A stretch of 21,284 nt of DNA from Amoebophrya sp. A120 (taxonomy: Eukaryota > Sar > Dinophyceae > Syndiniales > Amoebophryaceae): the NCBI GenBank assembly GCA_905178155.1, contig CAJINV010000033.1, forward strand, positions 1 to 21,284, given 5' to 3'. Under the pieces are notes generated by a model. It made no database searches and had not been told where the DNA came from. It worked only from the letters and a program-made list of their open reading frames with translations. How positions within the stretch are numbered: position 1 is the stretch's first letter; each line of letters opens with the position of its first letter. Below, one piece after another: positions 9,299 through 19,000 of this stretch. A program made the position numbers and the translations under genes.

Positions 9299-10887
9299 CG
9301 ATTTGAAATGGAAGAGCGCATGTTTGTGTCCGACTTTAGGATGAAGATGTCGAAAAACTATAACACAGCTTCGAATTGCTATTACATGTTTTGTTTTTGA
9401 AGTCAAAATGTACATGTACCGGAAAAGTTGAAACCACGAAGAAGGAGAAGCGAAGAAAAGAAAAAGGAAGACTACGATGTTCATTTAGAGGGAGACAGAA
9501 GAAGACGGGCGCTTTTTGTAAATTGAAAATTCCTCCGGGACCCTGTTACGGTGTGAAGTGAATGTGTATGAAAAGACCCTCGTGAAGTTGCCTTGTCCAA
9601 GATCTGGAAAACTAAGCGGCGTGTTTTTCTTTTTGAAGTGTCGACTACGCAGCTCCATAAATATGCAGCACGGAAGCATTTGTAGGTCTAAGTTTGTTTT
9701 TGAGACTCATTCCTCTGCTTCCGGACATCTCGTGATCTCAAAGCAGATAGAAGCTTTTTACGTTTCCTTTCGTTTGTCAGGGTGAGGCGAAGTGGTTTCG
9801 CTTCCCTAAGCGTCTTCGTCAAAAGGCGGACCTGCTAGTTGCAGCGCATGCGCAGATCAGGTTCATTCGCGCCATGTCTTCTCATCACTGTTTTGCGCGT
9901 GCAGTTGTAGATGTTGATGTAGTTGTTTTGGTTCTGGTGCATAGTGAAAGTACCCGCTTGCGTCTTCGTTTTGTCTTAGCCAGCGGCATGGATCAAGCCG
10001 CCTCCCCGGGCGGAATACAAATACGGCACGCGTGGTCGTGATAATCGTCTGTCGTTGCGAAATCGCTGTCGTGAATATCGTGCTCAGTCGTGTTGCCGCC
10101 ATCGTTCGAACAGGTCGTGGGTGCCGGATATGAAAATACACACGAAATGATCAATGAGAAACGCATTGATTTTTTTTCTGAAAATTTATCACTACAGTCT
10201 AGCCCTTCACGTTCATTTTTCACTAGAGTCATTTGCTGCGCACCAGGGCCACAAGCACAAGCAGGAGACAATCGAAGGTAGTCGTCCTCGAACGGGTCAT
10301 CGTGATCATCATCGTCGTCGTTTTCTCCTCGCTCTTGTGCCGCATGGTCCTGCCAGCTGAACTTCGCAGGCCGTATCCACGAATCGCAGGCAAAAGTCCA
10401 GACTTGTCTGGCGGGCTCTGTGGATTCGATGAGATCTTCTACGCTCCTTTAGGGCAGGGCTTAGCGTCGTGTGTAGATATGAAGGCTCCTGGTCTAGTCG
10501 TAGTCGTGCACGTTCTCACCACCAGTCGCGTCGCCGCCTCCCTGGGCGGGATAGAAGTGCAGGATGCCCTCGTGCGATCAGATCAAAATCAAGTAGGTCA
10601 GCGATCGCGATCGAAATGGTAGTGCTAATGCTAGAGCCTGGTTTCAGATATGTGCGTTTTCTGCGTCGTCGTGTGTAGTGCAAGTATAGTGAGAAGCTCC
10701 GGCTTTAAGGCGTTTTCCGTCTCGTAAGAGGCTCGTGGCATCGCATCAAGGTCGTCGAAATGTCGTTCAAACTCCGTGCGTTCGTTGCCGCTGACGGCAG
10801 AAAACGACGTCGGTTTTGCGCGGCGAGAAAATCGAAAAGAAAAAAAAATATTTGGAGATAAATATTTTTGGAACTACCGTAAGGTTG
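9299..10887. other. Intergenic stretch, no convincing gene
   Basis: A short 6-bp-period tract (GTAGAT GTTGAT GTAGTT) lies near 9905-9945. An ORF at 10344-10622 (92 aa, starting MVLPAELRRPYPR) is the longest plausible one, but its third codon positions are not GC-rich like those of the better genes, and it has no splice or homology support. Minus-strand ORFs at 9863-10271 overlap each other and look like noise. Confidence 0.4.
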
Positions 10888-11247
10888 ATGTATAGGAATA
10901 GCGTCCCCCCATACAAGAAAGTGACGGCCACGTCGAAGGCAACGCGTGTGGACAAGAAGGCGCGCGAACAATCTCAAGCTGGTGCTCACCAAGACGACCA
11001 ACCGCAAAGCTTCAGCACGCGTAGCCCGAAAGAATTAGAAGCCCAGCTGTATGGTTCAGAGGATTTGAAGGCGTCCCTCCGACGCGTTCTAGACGTGGAT
11101 AACGTCAACGTTAGCCCGTCTGAAATGGTGCCGAGCGTGAGCAATCGAATTCGCAACTTTGTCACTGCCGAAAACTTTGGTCAACAGCGAACGGATCCGG
11201 ATGGCCAGGGCTCACTTCCTGCTGGTGAACCGGGAGCAAATCACTAA
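10888..11247 (+). CDS. Small unrecognised ORF, 119 aa
   Basis: I do not recognise it. It starts at ATG in MYRNSVPPYKK, is basic for the first 40 residues (ATSKATRVDKKAREQ), and then has a mixed, helix-prone middle: RSPKELEAQLYGSEDLKASL and RRVLDVDNVNV, followed by SVSNRIRNFVTAENF. It ends GEPGANH at a TAA. The middle has the composition of a real protein, and no competing frame is as good. The upstream 90 bp are AT-rich and give a Lys-rich extension (EKKKKYLEI) without an ATG. It could be a complete short gene or the first exon of a longer one whose next exon I could not find. Confidence 0.45.
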   Translation: MYRNSVPPYKKVTATSKATRVDKKAREQSQAGAHQDDQPQSFSTRSPKELEAQLYGSEDLKASLRRVLDVDNVNVSPSEMVPSVSNRIRNFVTAENFGQQRTDPDGQGSLPAGEPGANH

Positions 11248-12528
11248 AAGTGTTGTACTTTCACTGGTCCGCTTCTGTTCGTCTTTTACTCGCAGTTTTT
11301 TCTGCCATGTTTTCCACAAAATATTTCATCACTACAGAATTATATCACTAACTAAGCCTCCTATTATACACGCCGTGTTGAATGCTGTTTACATTTGCAA
11401 AAAACCCGCACCCGGAACAAAAGACGCGGACACTTCTAAGAGTAAGAAACTTTGAACTATATTTGATTTTTACGATGTCCTCGATTTGCTCAGCCTCCAT
11501 CCAGGCCCAGGCCGCCGCGACAGTTCGAGCGTCCACCTCCATGCTACCACGAGAGATACTAGAGCACTTTCAATCATATTGCCCGCCTTATCCAGGCGCG
11601 TGGTCGTGCCACAAGGGAAGTCATTCTCTTCTGTGGGTAAGACGACCAAGAACCTCCCAACCCGTGGAGGCATGACCTACTTAATATGAATCGTTCTCGC
11701 CTGCTACCCAAAGAAGTAAGTAAACCTTAAATCTTACCTGAGCCTTATCCAGGCTGCCGAGATAAAAAGTTGCAGCGCCAACAAGAACAATTTAGATGTA
11801 TTGTGCCGTGAGTCATCAATCAGGATTAGGAATAAACAAGGGACACACAATTCTTATGCGCAGCTCTAGTTTATTCCCAACACACCACGATGAAGATGAA
11901 TGAGTCACGATATAGTACATGAAATTTTGTTTTTGTTGTACCACGCAACTTCTGTGACACCAAATTTTTCCCGGGGAAGATGATCATGAGGATGAAAGTC
12001 CGTCGCTTTGTCGTTTGCTGTAACAAACGTAAAGTCTCCTGTATGTTGTTCTTGGAGGAAGATTTGCTTTTTGATGTTCGTGCGAAAAAAAACACAAATT
12101 TTTGTTGCAGAGGCATGTGGCCGCGGTAGTTTAGTGGCAAGATCCAGGTTTCGTTTCATATGTAAGACCATGAAGATGAATGGGCTTCCACCGATTTCCT
12201 TGATTAAAAGTTTTTACGGTAGGAGCAATGGCAGCCGATCCAAATGTGATCGTTGTGTGCCGTAATAAAGATCTGCTTTTTGATTGTGGTCGTGTGCATC
12301 ATGATAGTATCGTTTACGATCTTTCGTATGCCGCGTTTTGGCTTTCGAGATCGTGACGAGGATCATCACCTCGTTAAAAAAATTCCTGAACTTTAGCTTT
12401 CTCCTTGTGTGACATGAAGAACGGCGATAATTTGTTCCCCGCGTTTTTGCCGTCGACAGTCGCGTAAAGAAAAAGAAGAAATCGAATAAAAAGCAGTCTG
12501 CTAAGTTGTAGGCGTAGCAAAAATTATT
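11248..12528. other. Intergenic stretch with one ambiguous exon-like patch
   Basis: A minus-strand segment 11542-11474 reads MEVDARTVAAAWAWMEAEQI with GC-rich third positions and is followed on that strand by a GTAAAA. On the + strand the same DNA reads MSSICSASIQAQAAATV, followed later by GTAAGA. Neither can be extended into a gene with confidence. The rest is AT-rich and without supported features. Confidence 0.3.
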
Positions 12529-14604
12529 ATGGCCCCACGACGACAAGTTCAACTTCAGATAGGGCGCGTCAAGCCCAAGATGATACCTTTGATAAAAAGG
12601 ACGCGGGTTGTTGGGTTTGGGGTAGCAGCATCTTCCTCGTCTGTGCCGTCGCTTCTGCTCCCGAGAAGACACAGTTCGAGTTACGTCGGTTTTTCCAGGT
12701 TGTGCAAGAAACCCTGTAAAAATATATCCAGCACCGCAAGGGGCGGCAAGAACTTTTCCGTCTTGCCTCCCGCAGGACGACTTGGGAAAGCACCCCGAGG
12801 GGGCCGGCTTCCCTGCCACTTCTCTACCACGGCACCAAGAAGTTCATTTTCTGTTGCGGCAGTGCAGCCGCATGTGCGCAGCTCCTGCTACAGTGTTCAT
12901 CTCCAACGAGCAGTACCACTACAACTACCTCCGTTTTTTACCGTCGGTTCTTTCCGCCAAAATTATGTTCTTCGTACGGGCGGAGCCGGAGGTGGAAGCA
13001 GTGCCGTCGGGCTCCGGAGCCTGACTTCGACGACCGCACAGCTGCTCCTAGATCACCAACAGCGACAACGAAGGCACTTCCGCGCCGAGGCCTCCGCCGC
13101 GGGGAAAAACGCCGCCTCCGTACGGGAGCGCACGCGACCCAGCGGCCAGAAAACCGACGTGCCCTCGGTGGTCGACGATCTGGTGGAGGACTTTCGGCGC
13201 AAGTTTTCCCCTTTGGGGCAGAACACGAGCAATGCGAAGCTGACCGACTTGTATCCGATTTTTGCGAAGGCGCGCACGCCGGACGACTATCACGTGTGCC
13301 TCCACGCCCTGAACATCGCCTACAACTTCGGATTGCTCCGCAACCCCATCGCAGACGTCGAGGACACTGAAGGAGCATCCGCAGGCAGAAAACCTGCCGA
13401 TAAAGCCAGCAGGGATAGAGGCGGGTCTCTTACCCTTTGCAAAAGTAGCGTCCCACCCGTACAGATTCTTGCAGTTTGGCGCGACAGATGTTCTTTCTAT
13501 ACCTGCATCTGCATGGCAAATGTGAGATTCAAATTTCACCTTTCCTTCTGATGAAATCTGAATTGCAAAAATTTATTTTACCTATTACGCAAGTTGTGCG
13601 GTAGTACTTCTGCAATGTGCATATCTTTCTCCAGCTCCACTTCAATTTCGACCTCAACCACGACCTCCGCGCCCAACACCGGGCGGCGGAGCGCCCACGC
13701 GTGCCACACGAAGGCCCTGGCCGCGTCGCGCACTCTGACTACGAGGCTGCTCGCGTTAGCCATGAACTGCCAGAAAATGAACGAAGCGGTGGACCTGGTG
13801 GCCAAGTATCGTGCGTTCCTACCGCAGCCCCCGCACGCGCAGTTGGTCTACGTGCTGCTGGGCTGCCTCCTGTACCGCAAGCAGTACCAGAAAGTCGCCC
13901 ACGTCGTCCAAGCCGTCCGCGAGGACTGGCTCCAGCAGCCGCGACCCAATTTTTACGTGCTCTGCATCGAAGCGCTGCTGCACCTGGACCCGAGCGGTAG
14001 ATCGGCCGTTCCAATCGTCCGCGACGCAGCGCGGTTCGACATCGATTTGCCGCTCAAGATTCGACTGTTGGTGGCCGAAGCAATGCTGGCGGACCGGAGC
14101 GAGGGCTTCGTTTTATCACCTCATCTGTTGCTTTGTCAACAGAATGATGGTCAAAAAGAACCTCGTCCACAAGAAGGCTCTGATTCTGCAAGTACAACCA
14201 CGGTAGAACAAGTTCTTGCCGCGGAGGAAGAAAATAATACGAGTACAGAAAATAAAGCTCCTGTGGCAACAAAAATAAATCCAGATGCTCGTCCCAGTAC
14301 GGCCGCCACGTCCACTGAGCAGCAAGAGCAGCGTGATGATCTTCAGCACACGAACAAGAGTCCCAGTTGCGAGAAAAGCATGGATAATCACTCATCAGTG
14401 ATTTTTGAGGCTGCGTTTCGCGGGCTGCTTCCAGAGCGCGAGTACGTGACTAGCGACGGAATCCGCAGAGCCATGTGCCTGTCCTGGCTGCGCCTCCTGC
14501 GGAACGACGACCCGGACTGGCATCTTCCCTTCCGACAGAGCTGGCGAAAGTATGCGAGTGCACAATTGTTGCCCGTTGTTCCTGTCAAGATTCATCTGGC
14601 ATGA
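12529..14604 (+). CDS. Helical-repeat (PPR/TPR-like) protein, probably organellar
   Basis: Two exons (12529-13521 and 13594-14604) with a phase-0 join give about 667 aa. The first 70 residues carry many Arg/Lys and Ser and almost no acidic residues, as in a mitochondrial presequence. From about residue 200 there are paired helices of PPR/TPR type: VVDDLVEDFRRKFSPLG, LTDLYPIFAKARTPDDYHVC and LHALNIAYNFGLL; then in exon 2 ALAMNCQKMNEAVDLVAKY, QLVYVLLGCLLYRKQYQKVA and NFYVLCIEALLHLD. A Ser/Thr/Glu-rich linker (about 14150-14390) precedes a last helical part (IFEAAFRGLLPEREY). Such proteins bind organellar RNA or sit in mitochondrial ribosomes; a distant likeness to the small-subunit protein mS27 is a guess. 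Codon use is strongest from 13030 onward, so the first 500 nt could differ from this model. Confidence 0.6.
13522..13593 (+). other. Proposed 72-nt intron in the helical-repeat gene
   Basis: A GTGAGA donor and a CGCAAG acceptor remove the TGA at 13549 and keep phase 0. The exon side after it begins with a Ser/Thr-rich period-6 tract (TCCAGC TCCACT TCAATT), so the true boundary could also lie as far on as about 13672. Confidence 0.4.
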
Positions 14605-15155
14605 TCTGGTAACCAAAGCGTGCGCACGACGAATCTTTTACACATATTGCTGTCTGGGGCCGACGTCTCGATACGAGAACGTGTCATGCATGATGTTGAT
14701 AAAATTCAAACTCAAAGGCAATTATAGAGAGTGAAATTTGCGTTTTGCATGAGAAATGACAACGACGCGGAATCCTTGTGCACTCGCATAGCAACCGTCG
14801 CCTTCGCAACTGGGCCGTACAGACGCGTATCAACTGGAAATACGTCTCGGTCAGTACCACTTTTGGGAAGACTGCAGAACTTTGTCATGCACCTTACATC
14901 CAGACAGTTTCTGTTTCTGATGTAAGCGAAAACATCCGCACCTTCACATGTTGGGCTTAGGCTTCTCAGTGTGCTGGCCCATCTTCCATGGCATGTTCCA
15001 CGACCATTCCGTGCACTGATGCAAATAAATTTGCAATTTTGGCATTTTTACTACGTGTGCAAAAGAACTATTTACACATAGAGATTCTATCTTGCGTCAC
15101 GCAGATTCATGTGCAGAGTCAGAAGGTTGCAGTTTCGATCCAGCTGACCCAGTAG
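14605..15155. other. Stretch with introner-type motifs, no supported exon
   Basis: CTTTGTCATGCA near 14884, TTTTGCATGAG near 14740 and GTCATGCATGATG near 14688 resemble the subterminal motifs of the introners. This suggests that the region is an intron, so the ORF at 15177-15690 may be the last exons of the preceding gene. A short frame reading RNWAVQTRINWKYVS near 14800-14850 could be an exon between two elements. I could not find a TIR pair. Confidence 0.3.
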
Positions 15156-15176
15156 ACGTACTATTTGCATCGCATA

Positions 15177-15690
15177 ATGCGGCTGCCGGCCGCCTTTTTC
15201 CGTGTTGTGCCGGCTGAATTTCGGCGAGAGTGCGTAGCGCGTCTGGGCATGCACGTTTGTCCGGAGGTGGAAGAAACGGATCCCGTGTGAAAAGAACGAA
15301 ACATATTTATCATTTTCCAGTCATCACATTCAAGAGGTGCCCGTGACGCATAATTCACTTTCGGCTCTACTTCGCGACCTGCTTTACACTAGGATCAGAG
15401 GGGGCACTGGTGGCGCGCACCACAGAACTGTTGCCGCACCCAAAAATCGCGTTCCTGCTTTGTTTTTCGACGCTGCCACCATGTGTTGGCAGAAAAGAGA
15501 TGAAGATCAAGAAACTACTCTCACAGCGTTACTAAATGTGTGTGGCTGGTGCGAGATGGTACGATTAGCTGCTAATCATGTTCTTCTGCCTGCTGTGTGG
15601 TCTTCTGTTTTAAGCGTCACCTTGGTCCCATTTATCGTTAGAAGAAAAATGAATTGCTTTTCTTCTTTCTGTAAATCGGCAAAAAGATGA
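15177..15690 (+). CDS. Unrecognised 159-aa ORF with a 34-nt intron
   Basis: Not recognised. Exon 1 (15177-15286) reads MRLPAAFFRVVPAEFRRECV and then GMHVCPEVEETDP with GC-rich third positions. Exon 2 (15321-15690) continues HHIQEVPVTHNSLSALLRDL, then LLNVCGWCEMVRLAANHVLL and a hydrophobic end. The two are joined by GTGAAAAG...TTTTCCAG in phase 2, and the total length is an exact number of codons. The frame of exon 1 is open back to an AG at 15154-15155, so it may instead be a continuation exon of the helical-repeat gene upstream; the helical, Cys/Trp-containing end would suit that. Third-position GC falls in the second half of exon 2, so the C-terminal part is less sure. Confidence 0.45.
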
Positions 15691-16068
15691 AAGAACTATC
15701 ATCCGAGTTCATGAAAAAGCCCAGCACAAGAACTTTTGTTTTCGTTTTGCGTCTATTTTCATTCTCCCTCTCACCTTAAGAAGCGCACACGCAATTCATT
15801 TTCATTCTCATCATGGAGCGAGAAATCAATGCTTGTAAGATCCGTATGGATACTAAAGTAGAACATTTTTGTGTGTGGTCGGAGGCTTGGGGGGTGGCGC
15901 TATGTCAAGTAGCTGTGCAGTAGCAGTACAGCACTCCGGGGGGGCGTCCGGTCTTCGGGAAGGTTTGCTGCCTAAACTAGTATTGCTATGGGAAAATTAT
16001 AAACCCTAGTAGAATGAAATAACGGGTTGACCTCCACGAAGATAAAAAAGGGATCACTCCGAAGATTT
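15691..16068. other. 5' flank of the TSP1 gene
   Basis: AT-rich and without a supported gene. No TATA box or initiator can be called with confidence, and no trans-spliced-leader-like sequence was seen. The AG sites near the start codon at 16069 include none with a convincing pyrimidine tract. Confidence 0.3.
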
Positions 16069-19000
16069 ATGCAGCTTCAACTTCCCTGTAGAAGTTCTCG
16101 TTGGCCAAAAAGTTCCATGTGCTGCCCCTTGTCCACAGGTTTTTTCGTTTTTGTCTTCTTTCTCACTGCCGGCGTCGAGCAAGCCGCTGGGGAGGAGGCA
16201 AGAGCATCGGCCAAGGCTTGCGTTGACACGACCTGGGCGGAGTGGTCGGCGTGCAGCAAGACGTGCGGCGCCGAGAAGGGCACGCGGCGGCGGACCAGTA
16301 ACTGCGGGACCGAGCAGAGCGAGAGGTGCGCCGCGGACTTGAGGACTTGCCCCGCGCCGGCCAACGTGGACTGCGTCCAGCAGCAGGGGAGCTGGGGAGA
16401 GTGCAGTGCCACGTGCGGGTCGGGGCTGCAGGTCCGGGTGAATCTGGTCACGCAGCAGCCGGAGGGGACGGGCACGCCGTGCGGCCCGCGGTCGGAAACC
16501 AAGCCCTGCAATACCCAAGAGTGCCCCCTGCTGGACTGCAAGGTGGGAGCGTGGTCCGACTGGACTCCTATCAATTGCAAAAATGTCTGGCTCTGGAAGA
16601 ATGCAACTTGTGCTGCTGCATTTCAATTCCAAGAAAATAAAAATCTGTATTGCATGAGCAGCAAAAGGAGGCTAATTCTTGCTACGCGGAAAGGACATTT
16701 GTCATGCGGAATAAGCATCAAGTTCAAGCAGCCCTCAAAAGATCTGTGATGCTAGGGCCTGCATCACAGACATCATGGGTCGTACAAAACGTGAATGAAA
16801 AGTCGCAGAATGTTCCAGACTCAGACATATTTGCATTTGATAACGCCCACGTGTCGGCTAAAGTGCACCACCCCGCAGCCCCTCTACCAGCGGATTGGGA
16901 ACACGTGGCAGTCCAGCGGAACCGTCGTTTCCGACTGGGGTTTTAAGATGCGGATGCGGAGAATAACCCACCCACAAAGGCTACGCGAGTGTCAGGTTTG
17001 AAATCGACACATGTTGGCGCAACTACAGGGGCTGCTGATCCACCTTATGGTATGCTCTCTAGCTGCCCAACACACTCTACTTGCTTCCAATTGGGCTTAA
17101 GTACATCATACGCCTCTACAGAGATTTTCATTTTGTGCAGTGCATTTTCTGCCATCACAACAATATTCGTCGCTTTCAAACCTGACGGCTGCATGAAAGC
17201 CGGGCGGCCAGCCTTGTCCGCGTTTGGTGGAGAAGACTGCCTGCGACTATGCGTTGCAAATATGTCTGGTTTGGATTTGTGATGCAAATTTTGAAGGACA
17301 ACAAGATCTGTGATGCGTGAGTACAAGTGGCGGTTGTTCGTGTCACGCTGGATGAAGCCAGTTTGTGGTGCGAAATACGGTAGAAGTCGCAATGAGATGT
17401 GAGAAGCTTTTGATGCGTTCGCGCCATGCAAGAGGCCGTTTTGTCATGCATTGATCACCCGGCATGTTGACAATCACAACTTCGCGTGCTTTTATCCAGA
17501 CTCCGACATAAAGTTTGTAATGGATAGCGACGGGAACGGCGCTGAGAGGTATTTTGCGGAGAAGCGAAATGCTTGGAGCGACGCAGACATCGAGAAGCTG
17601 CGTCGGTTTAATACGTATTCGGAGAGGCAGACGGATCAGCACAAGCTGGTGGAAGTGGACCGCTTTCCCACGGGAGATAACGGCCACGAATTGCCTGCCC
17701 CCTGCCCGCGGGTAGACCCTCCGCCGGTGGACTGTGTGCAAAACCCGATGACGCAGACAGGAGGGGGACCCGTTTACAAGTTGTGTGACGTAGGACTGCA
17801 CAATGGGGTCGACTACACCGATGTGGGAGGGGGAACCGATATTTTCTACCAAAATACAATATTCTTCCCCCTCCCCATATTCAAAACGAAGTTTCTCATA
17901 CTGGATGTGCGTTCACAAATAAGCTCTGTGTTGAGGTAACGGATTACGGCTAGACTCTAAGGCTGGACGAGGGGGGCGTTCAAGTCTAGTCGTTCTGCAC
18001 GGCAAGCGACTGCCCTGTAGGGCCGGCTCATGACAAATCGCTACCACAATGGAGCTGAAGCAGCTGCAGGCTGCCTTCTTGCAAGACAAATAGCTCCTGA
18101 CTGGTGTAGTTGTACACAATCAGCATCTTCACAAGCGTTCTTTTTGATTATGGGTGGGGGACTACTTCTTCACACAATATTTTTCCTGACGGAGCTAGAG
18201 CGGGGTATTGGAACGACTTTAACTGTGCAGCCGATTGTGAAGACAATCTCGAGTGTTGGCACTACTCGCAGTTGCATTGCATGGATGGAAACTGCGAATT
18301 GAAGCGCAACACCGGCGCGTGGCATAATCCCGCTCCCTGGTATTGCAAGCGCTCAGGCTTCACGAACAGCGGTGATTGTCACCAGCCAGCGTGGTGTGCG
18401 AGCCCGTGCGGGCCATTTTGCGAAGTCTATCAGTGGGCCGAAATTACAACCTTTCCCGCCAACGGCGGGCGGGTGTGCGGCACGCTGTGGCAAGTGTCGC
18501 CGGGTCCAGACGCATTGGGCTACCAGGGCCAAAAAAAACGGTGTCCGCCGGAAATTCCGTGCCGCCAGGAGGATAATAACGACTGGAGTACGTGCAGCGC
18601 GTCCTGCGGCCTAGAGGGGAAGCAGTACCTGAAGCGGCGAGTGATCACGCATCCGCAGTGGCTGACAACTGAAGCGAATCGCTGCCGGGACATACAAAAA
18701 GCGCGGTCCTGCACTCCGCCGCCTCCCCCGTGTCCGGTCGATTGCGAGATGGAGCCGTGGGGCGATTGGGGCGACTGTGACGTCTCCTGCGGCCCGGACG
18801 GCCGCCAGACGCGGACCCGCAAAGTTCGGGTGGACATGAAGGCAAATGGCTACCCCTGTCCGCCCGCGGATCAAAACACGCAGACCATCAGCTGCCAGAA
18901 CCCGCCACATTGCCCCGTCGATTGCGTGCTAGGGGATTGGACGCCGTGGAGTGACTGCTCGGCGACGTGCGGGCCGGCTCACCGGTACCGTGCCCGGGCC

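Noticed and set aside
10344-10622. 92-aa ORF starting MVLPAELRRPYPR
   Set aside because: It lacks the third-position GC bias and any splice or domain support; kept only as a remark on the stretch.
12119-12160. tRNA-like start (GCCGCGG then TAGTTTAGTGG, an A-box match)
   Set aside because: No B box or closing acceptor stem at the right distance, and no anticodon stem can be drawn.
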